Part shown: positions 20,170-33,588 of the stretch, piece by piece | How the letters are laid out: the number at the start of each line of letters is the position of its first letter | Position numbering within the stretch: the first letter of the stretch is position 1 | Source of the DNA: Ottelia alismoides | Taxonomy: Eukaryota; Streptophyta; Magnoliopsida; Alismatales; Hydrocharitaceae | Direction: 5' to 3' | Length of the DNA stretch: 64,000 bases | NCBI GenBank assembly: GCA_037367405.1 | Contig: JAZKJV010000390.1 | Location: 682,001 to 746,000, forward strand | Position numbers and translations under genes: made by a program | The notes under the pieces: generated by a model | What the model saw: the letters and a program-made list of their open reading frames with translations, nothing else | The model's database searches: none | Told to the model about the DNA's origin: nothing

Positions 20170-23100
20170 TGACGACACGAAAAGTCACCAAGACTCAGAT
20201 GAAATAAAATGGATCAAGGATCGTTGCGACCCGGATCTCGGAAATCAATCGGTCGACCAAGAAAATGAAGTTCAGACCACCAAAATCAAAGAAAATCAAT
20301 CAAAACACGATAGCGGTCCTGGCTATTGGATTAGCCTGGTATAGCGACCAGGGTCAGACTCAGGGAGCACGTGATGGCCTCGCGGCCTACGAAGTAGTCA
20401 AAAATAAACTAAAATAAAATAAAGGGTATTTTTGGTGGATTTTAGTCTTTTTATATTTTTTTGGATTTTTAGTTAATTAAGAAAATAAGGAAAGCAAGAA
20501 AACAAGGCAATTCAACAATTTATTTAATGCATCAAAAATCAAACAAAAATTCAAATAAAAATGTTTTTATGTGTTTTATAATTTTTACTATTTTTAGTGA
20601 ATTTTTGGGATTTTTCTGATTTTTATATAATTTTCTAAAAATGAAACAATGTAAGAAAATGAAGGTATTGTCCAGCCGAGCTTGAGGGACTCAGATAAAA
20701 TATCTAAAAGTCCCCAATAAGCCTGGAGGTAATTTTTCTGTGAAGAGAAAGAAACAAGAAAAATTTAGGCACCTTAATTATTATTTTTGGGTTTTTAGAT
20801 TAACTTTTAGAATTTTTATAAGATTTTTAGTGTTTTGTAATTTTTATGAGTTTTATATAATGAAAAATGGCCAAAATTGGCCAGAAAATCAAACACAACA
20901 AACTAAACAATAACTATTTTTTTTGTAATTTTTAGATAAGTTTTAATATTTTTTGTGAATTTTACAACAAATAGTAACAAAAATGGCTGTTTTTGATTTT
21001 TTAAAAATAGCAAATAAACCAAAATTGTCCCCAAAAATTCTAGAAACTTTTACAACATGGCAGGAGCCATGTGCCCAATTTTCATCGAATTTGGAGTAAG
21101 TTTGATATTTTATTCAAAAACAAAACCTAGGTACAGTGCACAGGGACTGTACGTAATTTCCAAAAGTTCTGGGGGTTCCGGTGCAAAATACCCAAGGAAT
21201 CACGCGCGCAACGCATGTCTGGGGCACTCAGGGACCTAAATGCAAAGAAATTAAGTTTCTGGGCTAAATAATAACAAGTATTAAAAGCCCAGGGAACTTA
21301 ATGTAATTTACCCACTAAAATAACGCACATGCGCAAATAAACCACGCACAGGGGTATCAATGCAAATATCTAAAAGTATTTATTCATTTCAGTACAGTCC
21401 AGAACTACAGGGATAAATGTGCAAATAGCCCAAAAGACCACGTGTCGACCCACGTGACACACCACACACAGGGGCTTATATGCAATAAGAAAACAACGCA
21501 GGGTCCAACATGCAATTTACCTAACGTAAATAAAATCCTAAAAATATTTACAGGACTTAAAGCAAACTACTAAAAAGAGAAGGGCCTAAGGGTAAATTAC
21601 CCTTTATTAAGTCGACCGACGGATGGGCGCCACGTGGGTGGATGGATGGCTAGGAAGAGGGTGGCGCCCAAAGCTGCTGTCCCTCGGACGGATCGAGTGG
21701 TCCAGGCGTCGCCACGTGGAGATCGAACGGTGGAGAAGTGCGGTGGCTAAACCTTGGCCATCGGACGGTCTGGATCAACCCTCCTGAAGATCATGCGGTA
21801 GCTGCTACTCCTGGAATGGAAGGCTTAGATCGAAACTGGAGCTGGAGGAGATTCGACGGTGGGCGAAGGTTCTGGAAGAACTGTCGGCCGGTGAACTTCG
21901 CCGGCCCAATGCGCGTGCTCCTGGCCTCCTCGCGGGGCTCTGATGATCGGAGAAGAGTCGTCGTGGGCCTCCGCATCAAATGGCACTCTCCGATGGAGCA
22001 ACAGGGCTCTAAGGAGCCCGGTCAGTTCCGGCGGAGAAGCGGCTCCTGGCTCGAGTCAGAGGACCTCAGATGGCCCTCGTTGTACCTGCAAAAGGACTCT
22101 AGAAGACTCGCGGGTCGAGGGCAAGTTGCCTCGACCCCGTCAGTGGTGGTGAAGATGGACGGTGCGGTGGTACGGGCGAACCCCGGCGAAGCGACGACGA
22201 AGGGGTTCGAACCCCAGCTCATGTGCGAGCTGGGTTGAACGGAGGGGCGGAGATGATGCGCGGGGGAAGGGCGAACGTGGTGGTGGATTCCGATGATCGA
22301 ACGGAAGGGGGATATGGTCGGAATCGGCGAAAATCGACGGCGGTGTGAATTGGGGCTAAATCAAAATCCGAGAAATAGAAAAGAAATTACGGCTACCTGG
22401 GTGGTCGAGTCGACTGTGGGCGAGCTGGGGATGCTCTGGGTCCTTGCCTCGAGGACCGTCGTCGTCCGAGGCTCGAGCTCCTGCTCTGGGCGGAGCACGG
22501 CGGAGCAAACCCGCCAGATCAAAGGTTCAGACGTCTCCTCCTCGCTGCGACAATGCCCGGAGCGAGCTGTCACTCTCACTCGAGCACTGGAGGTCACTGG
22601 GTGGTCGGCGAATGATCCAAAGATGCGCAATAGGGTGGCGGAGCTCAACCTTTATACGGTGGCAGGTCCGGAAAGATTCGAGCAGGTAGGGCAGTGTGAA
22701 GCGCGGATCCTGAAGCGGGCACCCCGGCGTGGGTGCCGGATCTGTCACGGTCAAGATGGACCCGGGGTTTAGGGGGATGGTGATCGGGTTTAGGCGCAAT
22801 AATCGGGAGAAATCGGGTCACCCACCTAAAGCCCGTGAGAGGTGGTCCTGGGGGAGGAGTTGACCGGGCGGTCAACAACCTCCCTGGACCAATGGGAGGC
22901 TGCCACCTGGAAAAGATTTAGAAATTAGATTAAAAATAGCAAATGGCTTATTTAATTAAAACTCAAAACATGAAATATTTTTGTTTTAATATTTTCTATT
23001 TTTTTTTTGTGATTTTTAATTAATTTTTCAAAAATAAAATAAGGTATTTACATTATATAGCTATATATAGGTATAGGTACAATATATGGTTTTGATTTTT

Positions 23101-23859
23101 GATTTTTAATTTGTTATTTTTATACATTTTTATTCCCATTTTATATTTTATTTATTTATATCATAAAATAAGGAATAAAAAGATATTTTTATTTTATTTT
23201 TATTATTTATATACAATAGTGAAATAAATACATATGTACATATATATACATGGTATATTTACAATATTATTTTTGATTTTTAATTTTGTTCTTTTTATTT
23301 TGTTTTTGTTTTAATTGTTTTTATTTTATTCATTTACATCATAAAATATAGAGTATTTACAAATTTTATGGAATTTAATTTTATTTATTTATAAGGTGAA
23401 ATAAATACAAGTGAGTGGGCAATATACATGGTGAATGTGCACAAGTGATATTTTTGTTTTCTTTTTAATTTTTTTATTTTTATCTTGATTTTATATTTAT
23501 AAATATATACAAGTATTTACAAGCCTCTTTTAGTCTCTTTTTGGAGGAAAATATTTTTATTATATTTACAACTATATTTACACACATGAGCCCCTATCTC
23601 CCTCTACTTTGGCTTTTATTCGGTCAGGCCCATGCTGAGCCCTCCCTTGGGTTAGGTTGCTCAATATTTATTCTAAATATTTCCCTCTTTTTCTTTTTGA
23701 TCTTTATTCTTTTTATTTTGCACAAAAACATGCTAATTATTACTATTTACACCATGCAAGCTTTTGGTAATTATTTATATTTACAAATATTTACATGCAT
23801 TTGCAAAGGTTTTTGTAGCTAAAATATAAGAATAAAGAGTGATGAATGAGTATTCATCA
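20170..23859 (-). repeat. Element B 5' LTR (3690 bp)
   Basis: The + strand begins TGACGACACG next to the primer site and ends with the family foldback (23841-23859, arms GATGAA and TTCATC). The middle (about 21600-22900) is GC-rich. It includes a GAGTTGACC...GGTCAAC hairpin (22856-22875), flanked by AT-rich DNA on both sides. The other LTR of B lies beyond the left edge, because C interrupts B at 2919. B's right end falls inside LTR fragment D. Confidence 0.88.
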
Positions 23860-25399
23860 ATGCACCTACGACTCTCCTGACGAGCGCGAGATGGAGCTGT
23901 CACCTCTGACTCACTCTAGAGAACGAAAGAGAGGAGGAAACTCAGTTCAATGGGGTTCAAAAACGAAAATGGAGGTGGCGGGTGGTTATTTGAATAGTGG
24001 CGAGGTAGCGGACTTCGAGCCAGGATCACGGGTGCGCAAAGAAGATCTAGGAAGATCTGGTAGGCCGACGAGGATCCTGGTGCTACAGGGAACAAGTTTC
24101 ATGAAGAAGTCCTCTTCTCTCGAGCAACGCAATGATGGCGAAAATATCGAGAAGAACGGATTTCGGGTAGGTCTGACAAGAGGCATAGGGCTAAGACCAG
24201 GGAGTTGACCCGAGGTCAACTCTCCTGGCCACCTGGTTGGTCTAGTGGACCAACCAGGAAAATCCCTGGAAAAAGATTTTGTAAATTCATTGTAAAATAG
24301 TAAATGATATTATTTTATCTAGGTTATTAAATAAAAAATATTTATTATTTTATATAGTATTTCTTTCCGATTTTTAATTATTTTTATGAGGTATATATTT
24401 ACACGTTTACTTTTATACACCTTATAGGTATATTACCTATATATTTTATTCTTTTATTTTTATTTTGTGTATTTTAATTTATGTATTTTTATTTAGTATT
24501 TTATAAAATTATAAAATACTTTTATATACATAAATATATTTTTATTTTATTTTTCTGACGTATTTAGTATATTAAATAAAATACAAGTATGTATTGTATA
24601 GGTATAGGTATGATACCTATGTATTATATTTATAAATATGTTTATTTTATGTTTTCTTTGCGTTTTTATTCTGATTTTATTGTAAAAATATATTATAAAT
24701 AATATTTACAAAATTATAAAAATATAAAATTACAGAAATAATGAATAAATTATAAATTGAATATTTTAATCTGTATAAATATACAATGTGGGTCCAAAAC
24801 TCAACTTTCAAACCGTAGCTCCGCCAAATGCGAAACCCCGCCATTAAATAGCTTATTTTATTCTATATACAATTAAAGGTGAGTTTGCTGCATTTGGAGT
24901 CTTCATCTGTGAGATACGGGTCTGGGAAGTTGGGATTCTGGATTTTTATTCAGACCATAACTTTTTATCTGTACATTATTTTCGAATGCAATCAATTTTG
25001 TATTTTTCTTTATTTAATTATCTACAACTTTCATGTACAAAGCTTCTTTATTTGATGTATAAAAAGTGGAACCAAAAATAGGTCCCAAAATGAATAAAAG
25101 AATGAATTAAAAAGGTATAGGTATTTGACCCTTATCTCCCCCTACTTTATTCCTTATCGACCTATTCATCAAGATGCCTAGGTCTCGGGGTTTTGGGTCA
25201 TAAAATATTTACAATATTTTATTCTTTTTCTTTTCTTTTATTTATTCTATAATTTTGGCTTTAATTACAATAATTTATACACTATTTACATGCACATGCA
25301 TGAATGCTAAGATGATGGAATTAATGGTATTTACAAGCATTTGCTAGGATTTTTGAGGCCAAAATGATAGAATAAAGATGATGAAATGTGGATTCATCA
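23860..25399 (-). repeat. LTR fragment D (U3 half), interrupted by element B
   Basis: The sequence resumes the LTR pattern just after element B. It has a hairpin GAGTTGACC/GGTCAACTC (about 24203-24222), the palindrome CTGGTTGGTC...GACCAACCAG with its G-box centre altered to TCTAGTGGA (about 24232-24257), and the GTCCAAAACTCAACTTTC block (24791). The foldback end is at 25380-25399. It is clearly related to, but more diverged than, element A's LTR. The U5 half must lie left of element B, outside the window. Confidence 0.75.
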
Positions 25400-28300
25400 G
25401 ACGCCAAAGCAAAGTGCCTAGGGAACCTAGTGCACAGGGTCTTATAACTTATTGTTGAGATCGATTGAACCAATGTGCTAAGGTCCAGTCTTGGAGGGCA
25501 TGCGGTGTCCGATAAGTCGGATCTAACAATCGATGTATCGGTCGCTCTCACGGCGAGCGACCGATCCAATTGATTCAACAACAGTTAACCCACAAGTAAT
25601 GATAAGCAATGCGAATATATGTGAGCTAAAATTTATTATAACTCTACAAGAATGTGTATAATGACAACCAGTAGAGGTCGAAACACTGAGAGCAAACGGT
25701 GGATAGCTTAATTATTAAAAATTGTTTCTAATCATTATCAATTATTTTCGTAGCTTTTAGCATTTTTCTTTTTTATGTGGGCTTTTTAATTATATTTGAT
25801 TCTTATGGATTTTCAATGGTCATATATATTTTTAATTATTTAAATTTTATAATCTTTTAATTTTGAAAATTTTTGTTTGCTTTTTAATTTTTAAAGAATA
25901 TATATCAAAATAATATAGATATTATGGATAATATAAGTAATATAAAGAATATATTGTATATATAAGGTTTTATATTTTTAAATGTACATAAATATAGTCA
26001 AAATATTGGAAATAAAACATTTTTGTGTTTTTATATTTTTCTCTATTTTTGGTATTTTTTATAAAATTTTTAAAAATTTTTATGTATTTTAAAAATATTA
26101 AATATGTAAAAACAATGAACATAATAAATATCTGAGATTGTTTCAGGTTTAATAATTACGAATAAGTAAAAAATTAACCTAAAACTATTTTTAATATATA
26201 GAACGTAAAATATAAAAAAATCATACAGAGAATATATTTTTAGATTTTCTTCCATTTTACTAATTTTTATGAGATCTTTAGGTTTTTATAATTTTAGGTT
26301 TTATATTTTGTAATTTTTAATGATTTTGGATATATGGTAGATAATATAAGAATATCTCTAATATATTTTTTGGGAATTTTTGAAGGTGTGTTTCTATTTT
26401 TATAGGTTTTTATAATTTAACAGAACAAAAATATGTGTTTTTGTATTTTTAATAAATAGGAAAATTAAGTTTAATGCCAAATAAAAATAGGGCATGGTCA
26501 AGCACAATACCATGCACTTGAAATAATTTATTTTGATTTTATGAGCAATAAAATAGTTAATATGCTAAATATACACAAAATAGAATGTTGATCTAACAGG
26601 GACCTATTTGCAATATATAGAAACTTGAAATGCTTTTAATATTAGGTCTAGAAAGTTTAGTATATAATATGCAATTTTTGCCAAAAGCAGCTCATGTGAG
26701 GTGAGATGGAATAGACCTATGTGCAAATATCAAAAGGTCGTGGTCCTTAGTGCAATTTATACGAAAATATTACAATGCAGATGAAAGGTTCAATACTAAA
26801 CAAAAATACAAAAAGGCGGAGGGTGGGGGTCAAGAAGCAAGATACCCACGTCCACGCACTATCAGACGGTCGAGATTTGTTCACTTAAGCGCAATCCACT
26901 ATCCTTAGCGCCTACCGATTCACCGTGATCTAAGGGCAGAGATTAAATCTGTGGCGGCTTCACCATCGAACGACTCTGGATGATCTTGGAAGAACTTGGA
27001 TGAACAAGCACCTAAAGCTTCTTTTTTCTCCTGGTTCTCCATCCTCTGGTCTCGTACCGAGCTGCTGAGTTAGGCAAAATGGTCCTTCAGTCCTTCAGCA
27101 ACAGTAGGTGTACTCAAGAAGGTCCTGGCCCCAACGATGGGGGCTTGGAGGTTGAAGAAGTCCTGAACATAGAGGCTTTATTCCTAATGAGATTGACACA
27201 ACTAGGGCTCTTTGAAGCGCTATCCTGCATTAGAAGAAAGGGGGACACGAGGGCGATGGGTCCGACCCTTTATTGGGTGGAATACGGTGGAAAAGGAGTT
27301 GAAGGTGGTGCCTCTAGTGAGTGGTGAAGATGGGGGCGTGGAACCTTGATTTGAGTAAGATCGAAGGGGGGTCTGGATGGATTAAATGATGGAGAAGATG
27401 TTGGGGGAAGTTGGAGGCAGAGTTCGATCGAAACGATGGTCCGGGAACGTTGGAATAGGTAGCAAAAGCCTAGTGCTCCGTAGAAGTCTAATATATTGAT
27501 CCAAGCTAAAATATGAGCTAAATGCATCAATTAAAATGCTAAATTAAAAGTAGAAATAAAAACTAACCTAGAAAAGATTACAAGGAGCTCAACTGGTCGA
27601 TATGGCCTGGGAGCAGATGGTCACATGGTGGGGCTCTGACGACTGTTGGATATTGTTCCTACTCCTCCTTTTCCATGCCTAAGATCCACGGATCTCACCT
27701 ACTGTCACTAGGGAGTCTCCAGTAAGGGATTAAGGGGTTATAGCAGAGAAAAAACAAATCAAAATTGGAAACAAGTATAGAAGGTATATTTATAGGCATG
27801 GTTGAGAGGTGACTTTGGATCCCGATTGCATGAAGATCGGAAGGGGTTGGTGAATCATAAGGATCTAGTAAGATGGGCAGTTGTGTACCGAAGATTGTTG
27901 ATAAAAAAACCATGACTCATCGAGCAGTGGATCATCGTCTAAAAACGAGTGAAAGTCAGAAGGTTCATGCATTCTGACAGGAGGGACGGCTAAGATCTGA
28001 CAGTTGACTGGGAAATTAATGAATGGTGTGTCCTAATTGGGCCACATCAGCACTTTACAAGACAAAATAGAAGGAAAATATAAAGAAAAAAGAAAATAAA
28101 ATAGGAAATTATTCATTTAAATAGAAATCAAAATATAAAAAATATTTCTAATTTTATAATCTATTATATGAGTATTTTTATTTATTTGTATAACCATATT
28201 TATTATGGGTTGATTTTTACAAGTATATACATATGTATATTTACATATATTTTAAGTATTTAATTTTTATTTTGTATTTTAATTTATAGTAGCATAAGCA

Positions 28301-28770
28301 AAATATTTTATATATTTATAATATATTTAAATAGGTATTTACATATTTGTATTTTATTTTTATGATTTTAATTATATGCTTGAAAAAAATACATGTCTAT
28401 GCATTATAATTATAATATACATATATGTATTAATGTATTATTTATTTTTATGTATTTTTAATGGTTTATTTTATGTTTATATTTTTAATGTATTTAAAAT
28501 AATATATACAAGTATTAAAAATATAAGAATGGTAAAAATATAAAGGATCAATTATATGAGTAAAATATACAGGTAAAGAGTACAATAGGACTCTAGAAAG
28601 TTGGATTCTGTATCTTAATTCTATTTTTAATGAACCACATTCATTAAACAGATAATTTAATTTTAAATATAATGGAGTGAGTTTGGTGAGGTTTTAGGGT
28701 CATATGGAGAAGATATTGATATGTAAAATTCGATTTACGGCTTTTTCATCTGTGTGTTCCAGTTGCGTAG
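25400..28770 (-). repeat. LTR fragment E, older member of the same superfamily
   Basis: Shared blocks appear in the same order as in element A's LTR. GTTAACCCACAA...AAAATTTATTATAACTCTACAA is at about 25580-25650, where element A has it near its LTR start. A GC-rich middle follows (about 26820-27700), then a GACAGTTGACTGG remnant (28000) and the TCCAAAA-type block (about 28585-28740). The left boundary is unclear because D ends at 25399. The right end stops at 28770 without the usual TCATCA terminus, at the start of an inverted copy. Confidence 0.6.
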
Positions 28771-31157
28771 TGATGAATCTTCATTTCATCACCTTTATTC
28801 TATCATTTTGGCCTTTTCATCATCATTATTCTATCATTTTTGCCTTAAAATCCCTAGTTAATACATGAAAGTAGCCCTAACTTGTACAAATTACCATCCA
28901 TTCTTTGTTGTATAACTATATAAAATAATGTTTTCAATGCCAACATTATAGAATAAAGAAAAGAAAAGAAAAAGGATAAAATACCAAAGGTATTTTATGA
29001 CCCTAAACCCCGAGACCTAACCATCTTGATGACTAGGTCGACAAGGAATAAAGTAGCGGTAGATAAGGTCCAATTATACTTTAAAAATTTACATTCTTTA
29101 ATTCATCATTTATTCATTTTTGGGACCTATTTTATTTTCTACTTTTAGTCCTCAAATAAAAAAACTTTGTACATAAAAATTATAGATAATAATATATACA
29201 AAAATACAAAATTGATTTCATAAAAAATAATATATAATATACCGTGTACTTTTTATACTCTAAATAAGATTCCAAAATCCCAACTTCCCAGACCCTTATC
29301 TCTCAAATAAAAACTCAAAATGTATCAAAATCACTTTTAACTGTACATAACTTTTAATAAGCTATTTAATGAATATTTTATTCCGAACTATGAATGGGGG
29401 TAATCACGTGACCTCAGCTTCAATGAACTACAAATGGGGATGGATTAGGCTAATCACGCGATTAAAAAGAGAAATAGATACGGGGATTAATCTTAGAGAC
29501 TAAGATAGCCTAGAAAATGCAAGAAAAACTAAGGTACCTCGACTGGCGGAACCAGGAGATGACCTTTACGGTCGGTGGCCGGAGGTGGTGGTGGAAGCAC
29601 CACTCGACATCGCCGGAGCACCCGCCTAACGCCGATGGACGAGAGCTGACACCTCCCTTATCCTGAGCAAGGTCAGAGGAGGCATGCGCTAGGTCAAATG
29701 GGTGTTCAAACGGGAATGGAAGATCAAAGAGGAATATGTACAAAGTGATTGGGCGGCTCCAAAGATCAAAGGATATTTGGCGAATAAATGATCCAATCGC
29801 CGAGAAGATGTCTAGGTGTGTAGGAGCAATCCTTGAGGAGAAAAGATCGTCAAGGGCGTGGTGCGAAAGGGTGAAAGCATCGGGCCGCAAAAATCAATAA
29901 AGTGGGCGAGAAACAAGGTCTGACACATTGGAGACCTCGGTCAGAGAGTTGACCGAGGTCAACGGGCGGAGAACGTTGGTTGGTCCACATGGACCAACCA
30001 GAAAAAACCTTGCCAGAAATTATTTGAAAATTTAATAAAAAATAGTAAATGAATTTATTAATTTTAGGTTATAAAATAAAAATTTATTATTTTTTGAATT
30101 ATTTTATTATGATTTTTATTTATTTATTGGAGCTTTATATATACAAGTTATTTTTTAGGGTTAAAGTATAGGTATATTTATCTATGTATTTTGGGCTTTT
30201 ATTTTTATTTTGTATTCTTGATTTTATTAATTTAGTTTATTATTTTATATAATTATAATTTATTTTTATATACTTAAATGTATTTTTTATTATATTTTTT
30301 GATATAACATATACACTTAATTGAACACGGTATATTTTATTATATAGGTATAAATATAGGTATTTTACCTGTGTATTTCCTATACATATTTTATTTTAAT
30401 GTTTTCTTTATGTTTTTATTTTAGTTTTAATATGTACATATATTATAAATAATATTTTCAAAATTATAAAAATATAAAATTATAAAATAATAAAATAATA
30501 AATAAAACGATTATTTTAATCTTGTAAACTATACAATAGGGGTCCAAAAACTAACTTTCACACCTTAACTCCAAAAAATATGAAACTAACTTCATTAAAT
30601 AGCTTATTAAAAAGATATATACAGTTAAAGTAATTTTGATATATTTTGAGTTTTTATTTGAGAAACATGTGTTTGGGAAGTTGGGATTTTGGAATCTTAT
30701 TCAAAATGTAATTTATACACTATATATTATTTTTATATGAAATAAATTTTGTATTTTTATATATTTTATTTTCTACAACTTTCATGTACAAAGTTTTTTA
30801 TTTGAGGTATAAAATGTGGAAAATAAAATAGGTTCTAAAAATAAATAACGAATGAATTAATAAATGGGAATTTTATTGTATTCTTGGCCCTTATCTCTCC
30901 CTACTTTATTCCTTGTCGACCTAGTCCTTAAGATGCCTAGGTATCAGGGTTTAGGGTCATAAAATATCTTCGATATTTTATTCTTTTTCTTTCTTTTCTT
31001 TATTCAATAATTTTGTTATTAAAAATAGTATTTTATACACATTTTATACAATAATGCATGAATGTTAAAATGCATGAATTAGGGGTATTTACATGCATCT
31101 ACTAGGGTTTTAAAGGCCAAAATGGTAGTATAAAGGTTATGAAATGGAGATTCATCA
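28771..31157. repeat. LTR-derived structure with about 0.6-kb terminal inverted repeats
   Basis: The segment starts TGATGAATCTTCATTTCATC and ends GAAATGGAGATTCATCA, each end carrying the family foldback. About 600 bp from 28771 is the inverted copy of about 30580-31157. Both arms carry the conserved GACCTA...GTCGACAAGGAATAAAGTAG segment and a GGGAAGTTGGGATTTTGGAATC segment, and they resemble each other more than either resembles element A. The centre (29390-30540) is a normal minus-oriented LTR piece with a GC-rich block and a palindrome GGTTGGTCCACATGGACCAACC near 29977. No matching target duplication is seen (CGTAG left, ATTGG right). Confidence 0.7.
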
Positions 31158-32441
31158 ATTGGCAACTGAGCAGTTGACCTGGGTCAATAATTCTGAGTCT
31201 GCCCGATGGGATGCGGGTCTGTATAAGACAAAGTAACAAAAGGACAAAAATGGGGAATAAAACTGTAAATAACATAAAATAAATATAAAAATGAATTTAA
31301 ATAAATAATTACATAAAAATGTTAATAATTAATTAAAATTAATTTAAGTGATTTTTAATAATTTAAATAAATTAAATAATTAAGAGAAAATAAATATTAC
31401 CCTTTATTCATAGGTATATATACCTACATATACAACACTTGGATTTTTAATAATTTATATTTACAAATAAATATGTAATTTAAAAATTTATTAATTTACA
31501 ACATTTTAAAGGATATTGAGCATATTTTTAGTTTATTTTTATAAAATAATTTATTAGGTTAAATAAATAGGGATATTTACAATGTATGTTTGTGGTACAT
31601 ATACAATATGTACATAATTTTATTTTTGGATATTTTGATTTTGTATAATTTTTATTTGCATTCTATATTAATCAAATACAATATGTACAAATATTTAAAA
31701 ATACAATATATGCAAAAATATATAGAAAATAAATAAAAGAATAAATTCACACATTGTATAATACAGACAAATATACACTACACTCCAAAAAGCTACTTTT
31801 CACGTCTTAACTCTAATTTTATTGAAATTTCATTTTAAGGTTTATTTAATTCTGAATATAATAAAAGTGAGTTTTATTTATTTTGAATTTTTATGGAGAA
31901 GATATTGATATGACTATTTTGGTTTTACGCCTTTTTCAAAGTGTTGTTATTTTCAAACTGTAGAAGTTCTCTTCTTGCAATTATTTTTAATATTTACAAC
32001 TTATTTTTTTACAAGTTTCAAGAAGAAAATATTTTTATTTGAGGTGAATTGATGATAGATAAAATATAATATGAATTATGTACATAATAGTGATGGATGT
32101 AGATGATGAATATACAAGTGAAGAATGATTATTTTTCTTGATTTTCTTGATGAATGCCTTATCTTCCCCTATTTTATTTCTTGTCGATCAAGTCAAGTCT
32201 TGACCTTCTCTAAGGGCCAGAGTCAACTTGTATTTATTGCATATATAGAACCTTTAGTTTTCTTTATTTTACCTTTATTTCTTTCTTTATTTATTTTAGG
32301 TTAAAAATATTAATAAATATACAATGTTTACAAAAGAATAAGAATTTATAAAAAGAAGGATTTATTGCTATTTACATGCATTTAATAATGGATTTTAAGT
32401 TAAAATAAATGAATGGAGATGATGAAATCAATATTCATCAA
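31158..32441 (-). repeat. LTR fragment H, right end of a further family member
   Basis: It begins inside the LTR (GAGCAGTTGACCTGGGTCAA at 31168). It carries the CTCCAAAAAGC...GGAGAAGATATTGATATG block (31787-31910) also seen in fragment E, a TTATCTTCCCCTATTTTATTTCTTGTCGA stretch (32160), and the foldback terminus at 32422-32441. It is the last LTR of the cluster; different DNA follows. Confidence 0.7.
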
Positions 32442-32950
32442 CTTTGTACTTGGATTCGTGCTCAAAATACATGTAGAAAGATCCAACTACTTTTTACTGG
32501 ATGTAGGCTACTTAATGCAACTATTCGAGCTAAATACAAACAAAATAGTATTATTAGTCTGAGTAGGTCTACTATAGTGTGTATTGGACAAGGCAACCTA
32601 GCACATCTAGAAATGATAAATTGTCCAATTAGAATAATTAGAAGCCTTACTATCCTAGCAGTTGAACACTATATATCGCATTGCAAGTTTTTGACTCTAG
32701 AATTAATTTACCTTGAAATATTAGTGTAGAATTTATCCTTGATTTATAAATAAAAAAACATTAGTTAATAATCAATGGTTAACTATAATAATGTCGAGAG
32801 AATGTATGTTACTTGACAAAATTCTGATCACTCCCATATTAACGGTCGCTTATGTAGTTCAAAATGGCATCAATCTTCACTCCAAAGATATATGTATGTA
32901 TGTATGTATGTGTACATATATATGTATATGTAAATAATATATATATATAT
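32442..32950. other. No recognisable feature
   Basis: AT-rich DNA with a 106-codon open frame (32409-32729) that starts inside the LTR terminus and resembles no protein family. It is probably old intergenic DNA flanking the LTR cluster. Confidence 0.4.
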
Positions 32951-32952
32951 AT

Positions 32953-33111
32953 ATGGGAAAAATGGGGCTGCCCCCTAGAGGCAGCCAACGTGGCTACCCC
33001 CACACCATTTTTCGTAATTTTTTTTACTTTTTTGGAAAAATATCACCATGTATATTCATACTTATATCCCTCATATATGCAATTCGAATTTCATCAGAAA
33101 CAGAGACTCCT

Positions 33112-33116
<5 letters not shown>
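32953..33116. mobile_element. Half of a foldback MITE
   Basis: It starts GGGAAAAATGGGGCTGCCCCC, and an AAACAGAGACTCCTAC segment marks its inner end. This is the left-arm pattern of the foldback elements at 33589-33958 and 40841-41208. No right arm follows; the sequence passes directly into an AT/AG microsatellite. It is flanked on the left by a TA repeat. Confidence 0.6.

Positions 33117-33186
<70 letters not shown>
33117..33186. repeat. (AT)n(AG)n microsatellite
   Basis: About 14 AT units followed by about 20 AG units, lying between a half MITE and a complete foldback MITE. Confidence 0.95.
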
Positions 33187-33189
<3 letters not shown>

Positions 33190-33570
33190 AGGGAGCCTAC
33201 TTTGTGAAGTAGGTAACCTTACCTACATCACACTCCATTTTTTTTTGCAAATTTTTTATTTTTTTGAAAAATATCATCGTAGATTTTCATAACCCTATAC
33301 CTCTAATATTTCATTCAATTTTCATCAGAAATAGAGACATCTACGTCTTCCATCCAGAACAGGTAAAATACAACAAATCTGTGACCGTTAAAAAATGACT
33401 GTCTGGATGGAGGCCGTAGGTGTCTCTGTTTTTGACGAAATTTGAATGACATATTAGAGGAATATAATTATGAAAATCTACGGTGGTATTTTTCAAAAAA
33501 AATAATAAATTGCAAAAAATAAAATGTGAAGTAGGTAAGGTTACTACTTCACAAAGTAGGCTCCCTTTCC
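33187..33570. mobile_element. Foldback MITE with arms of about 150 bp
   Basis: The left end GGAAGGGAGCCTACTTTGTG is mirrored by CACAAAGTAGGCTCCCTTTCC at the right end. Complementarity continues inward through GTAGGTAA, GAAAAATA and AGAGAC segments to a centre near 33390 with ATCCAGA/TCTGGAT. It encodes nothing. The flanks are AG- and TA-rich microsatellite DNA. Confidence 0.8.
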
Positions 33571-33588
33571 TCATATGTATATAGTTCA

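Noticed and set aside
25321..25581. 86-codon ORF across the boundary of LTR D and fragment E
   Set aside because: It spans two unrelated insertions and has no family resemblance.
28771..31157. A DNA transposon with long terminal inverted repeats
   Set aside because: Both arms are LTR termini of the resident Gypsy superfamily and no target duplication or transposase is seen.
25400..32441. Fragments E and H as two halves of a single LTR split by the inverted structure
   Set aside because: Both contain the GTTGAC region and the GGAGAAGATATTGATATG block, so they overlap in content and must be separate copies.
32409..32729. 106-codon ORF
   Set aside because: It starts within the LTR H terminus, matches no family and shows no splice or promoter context.
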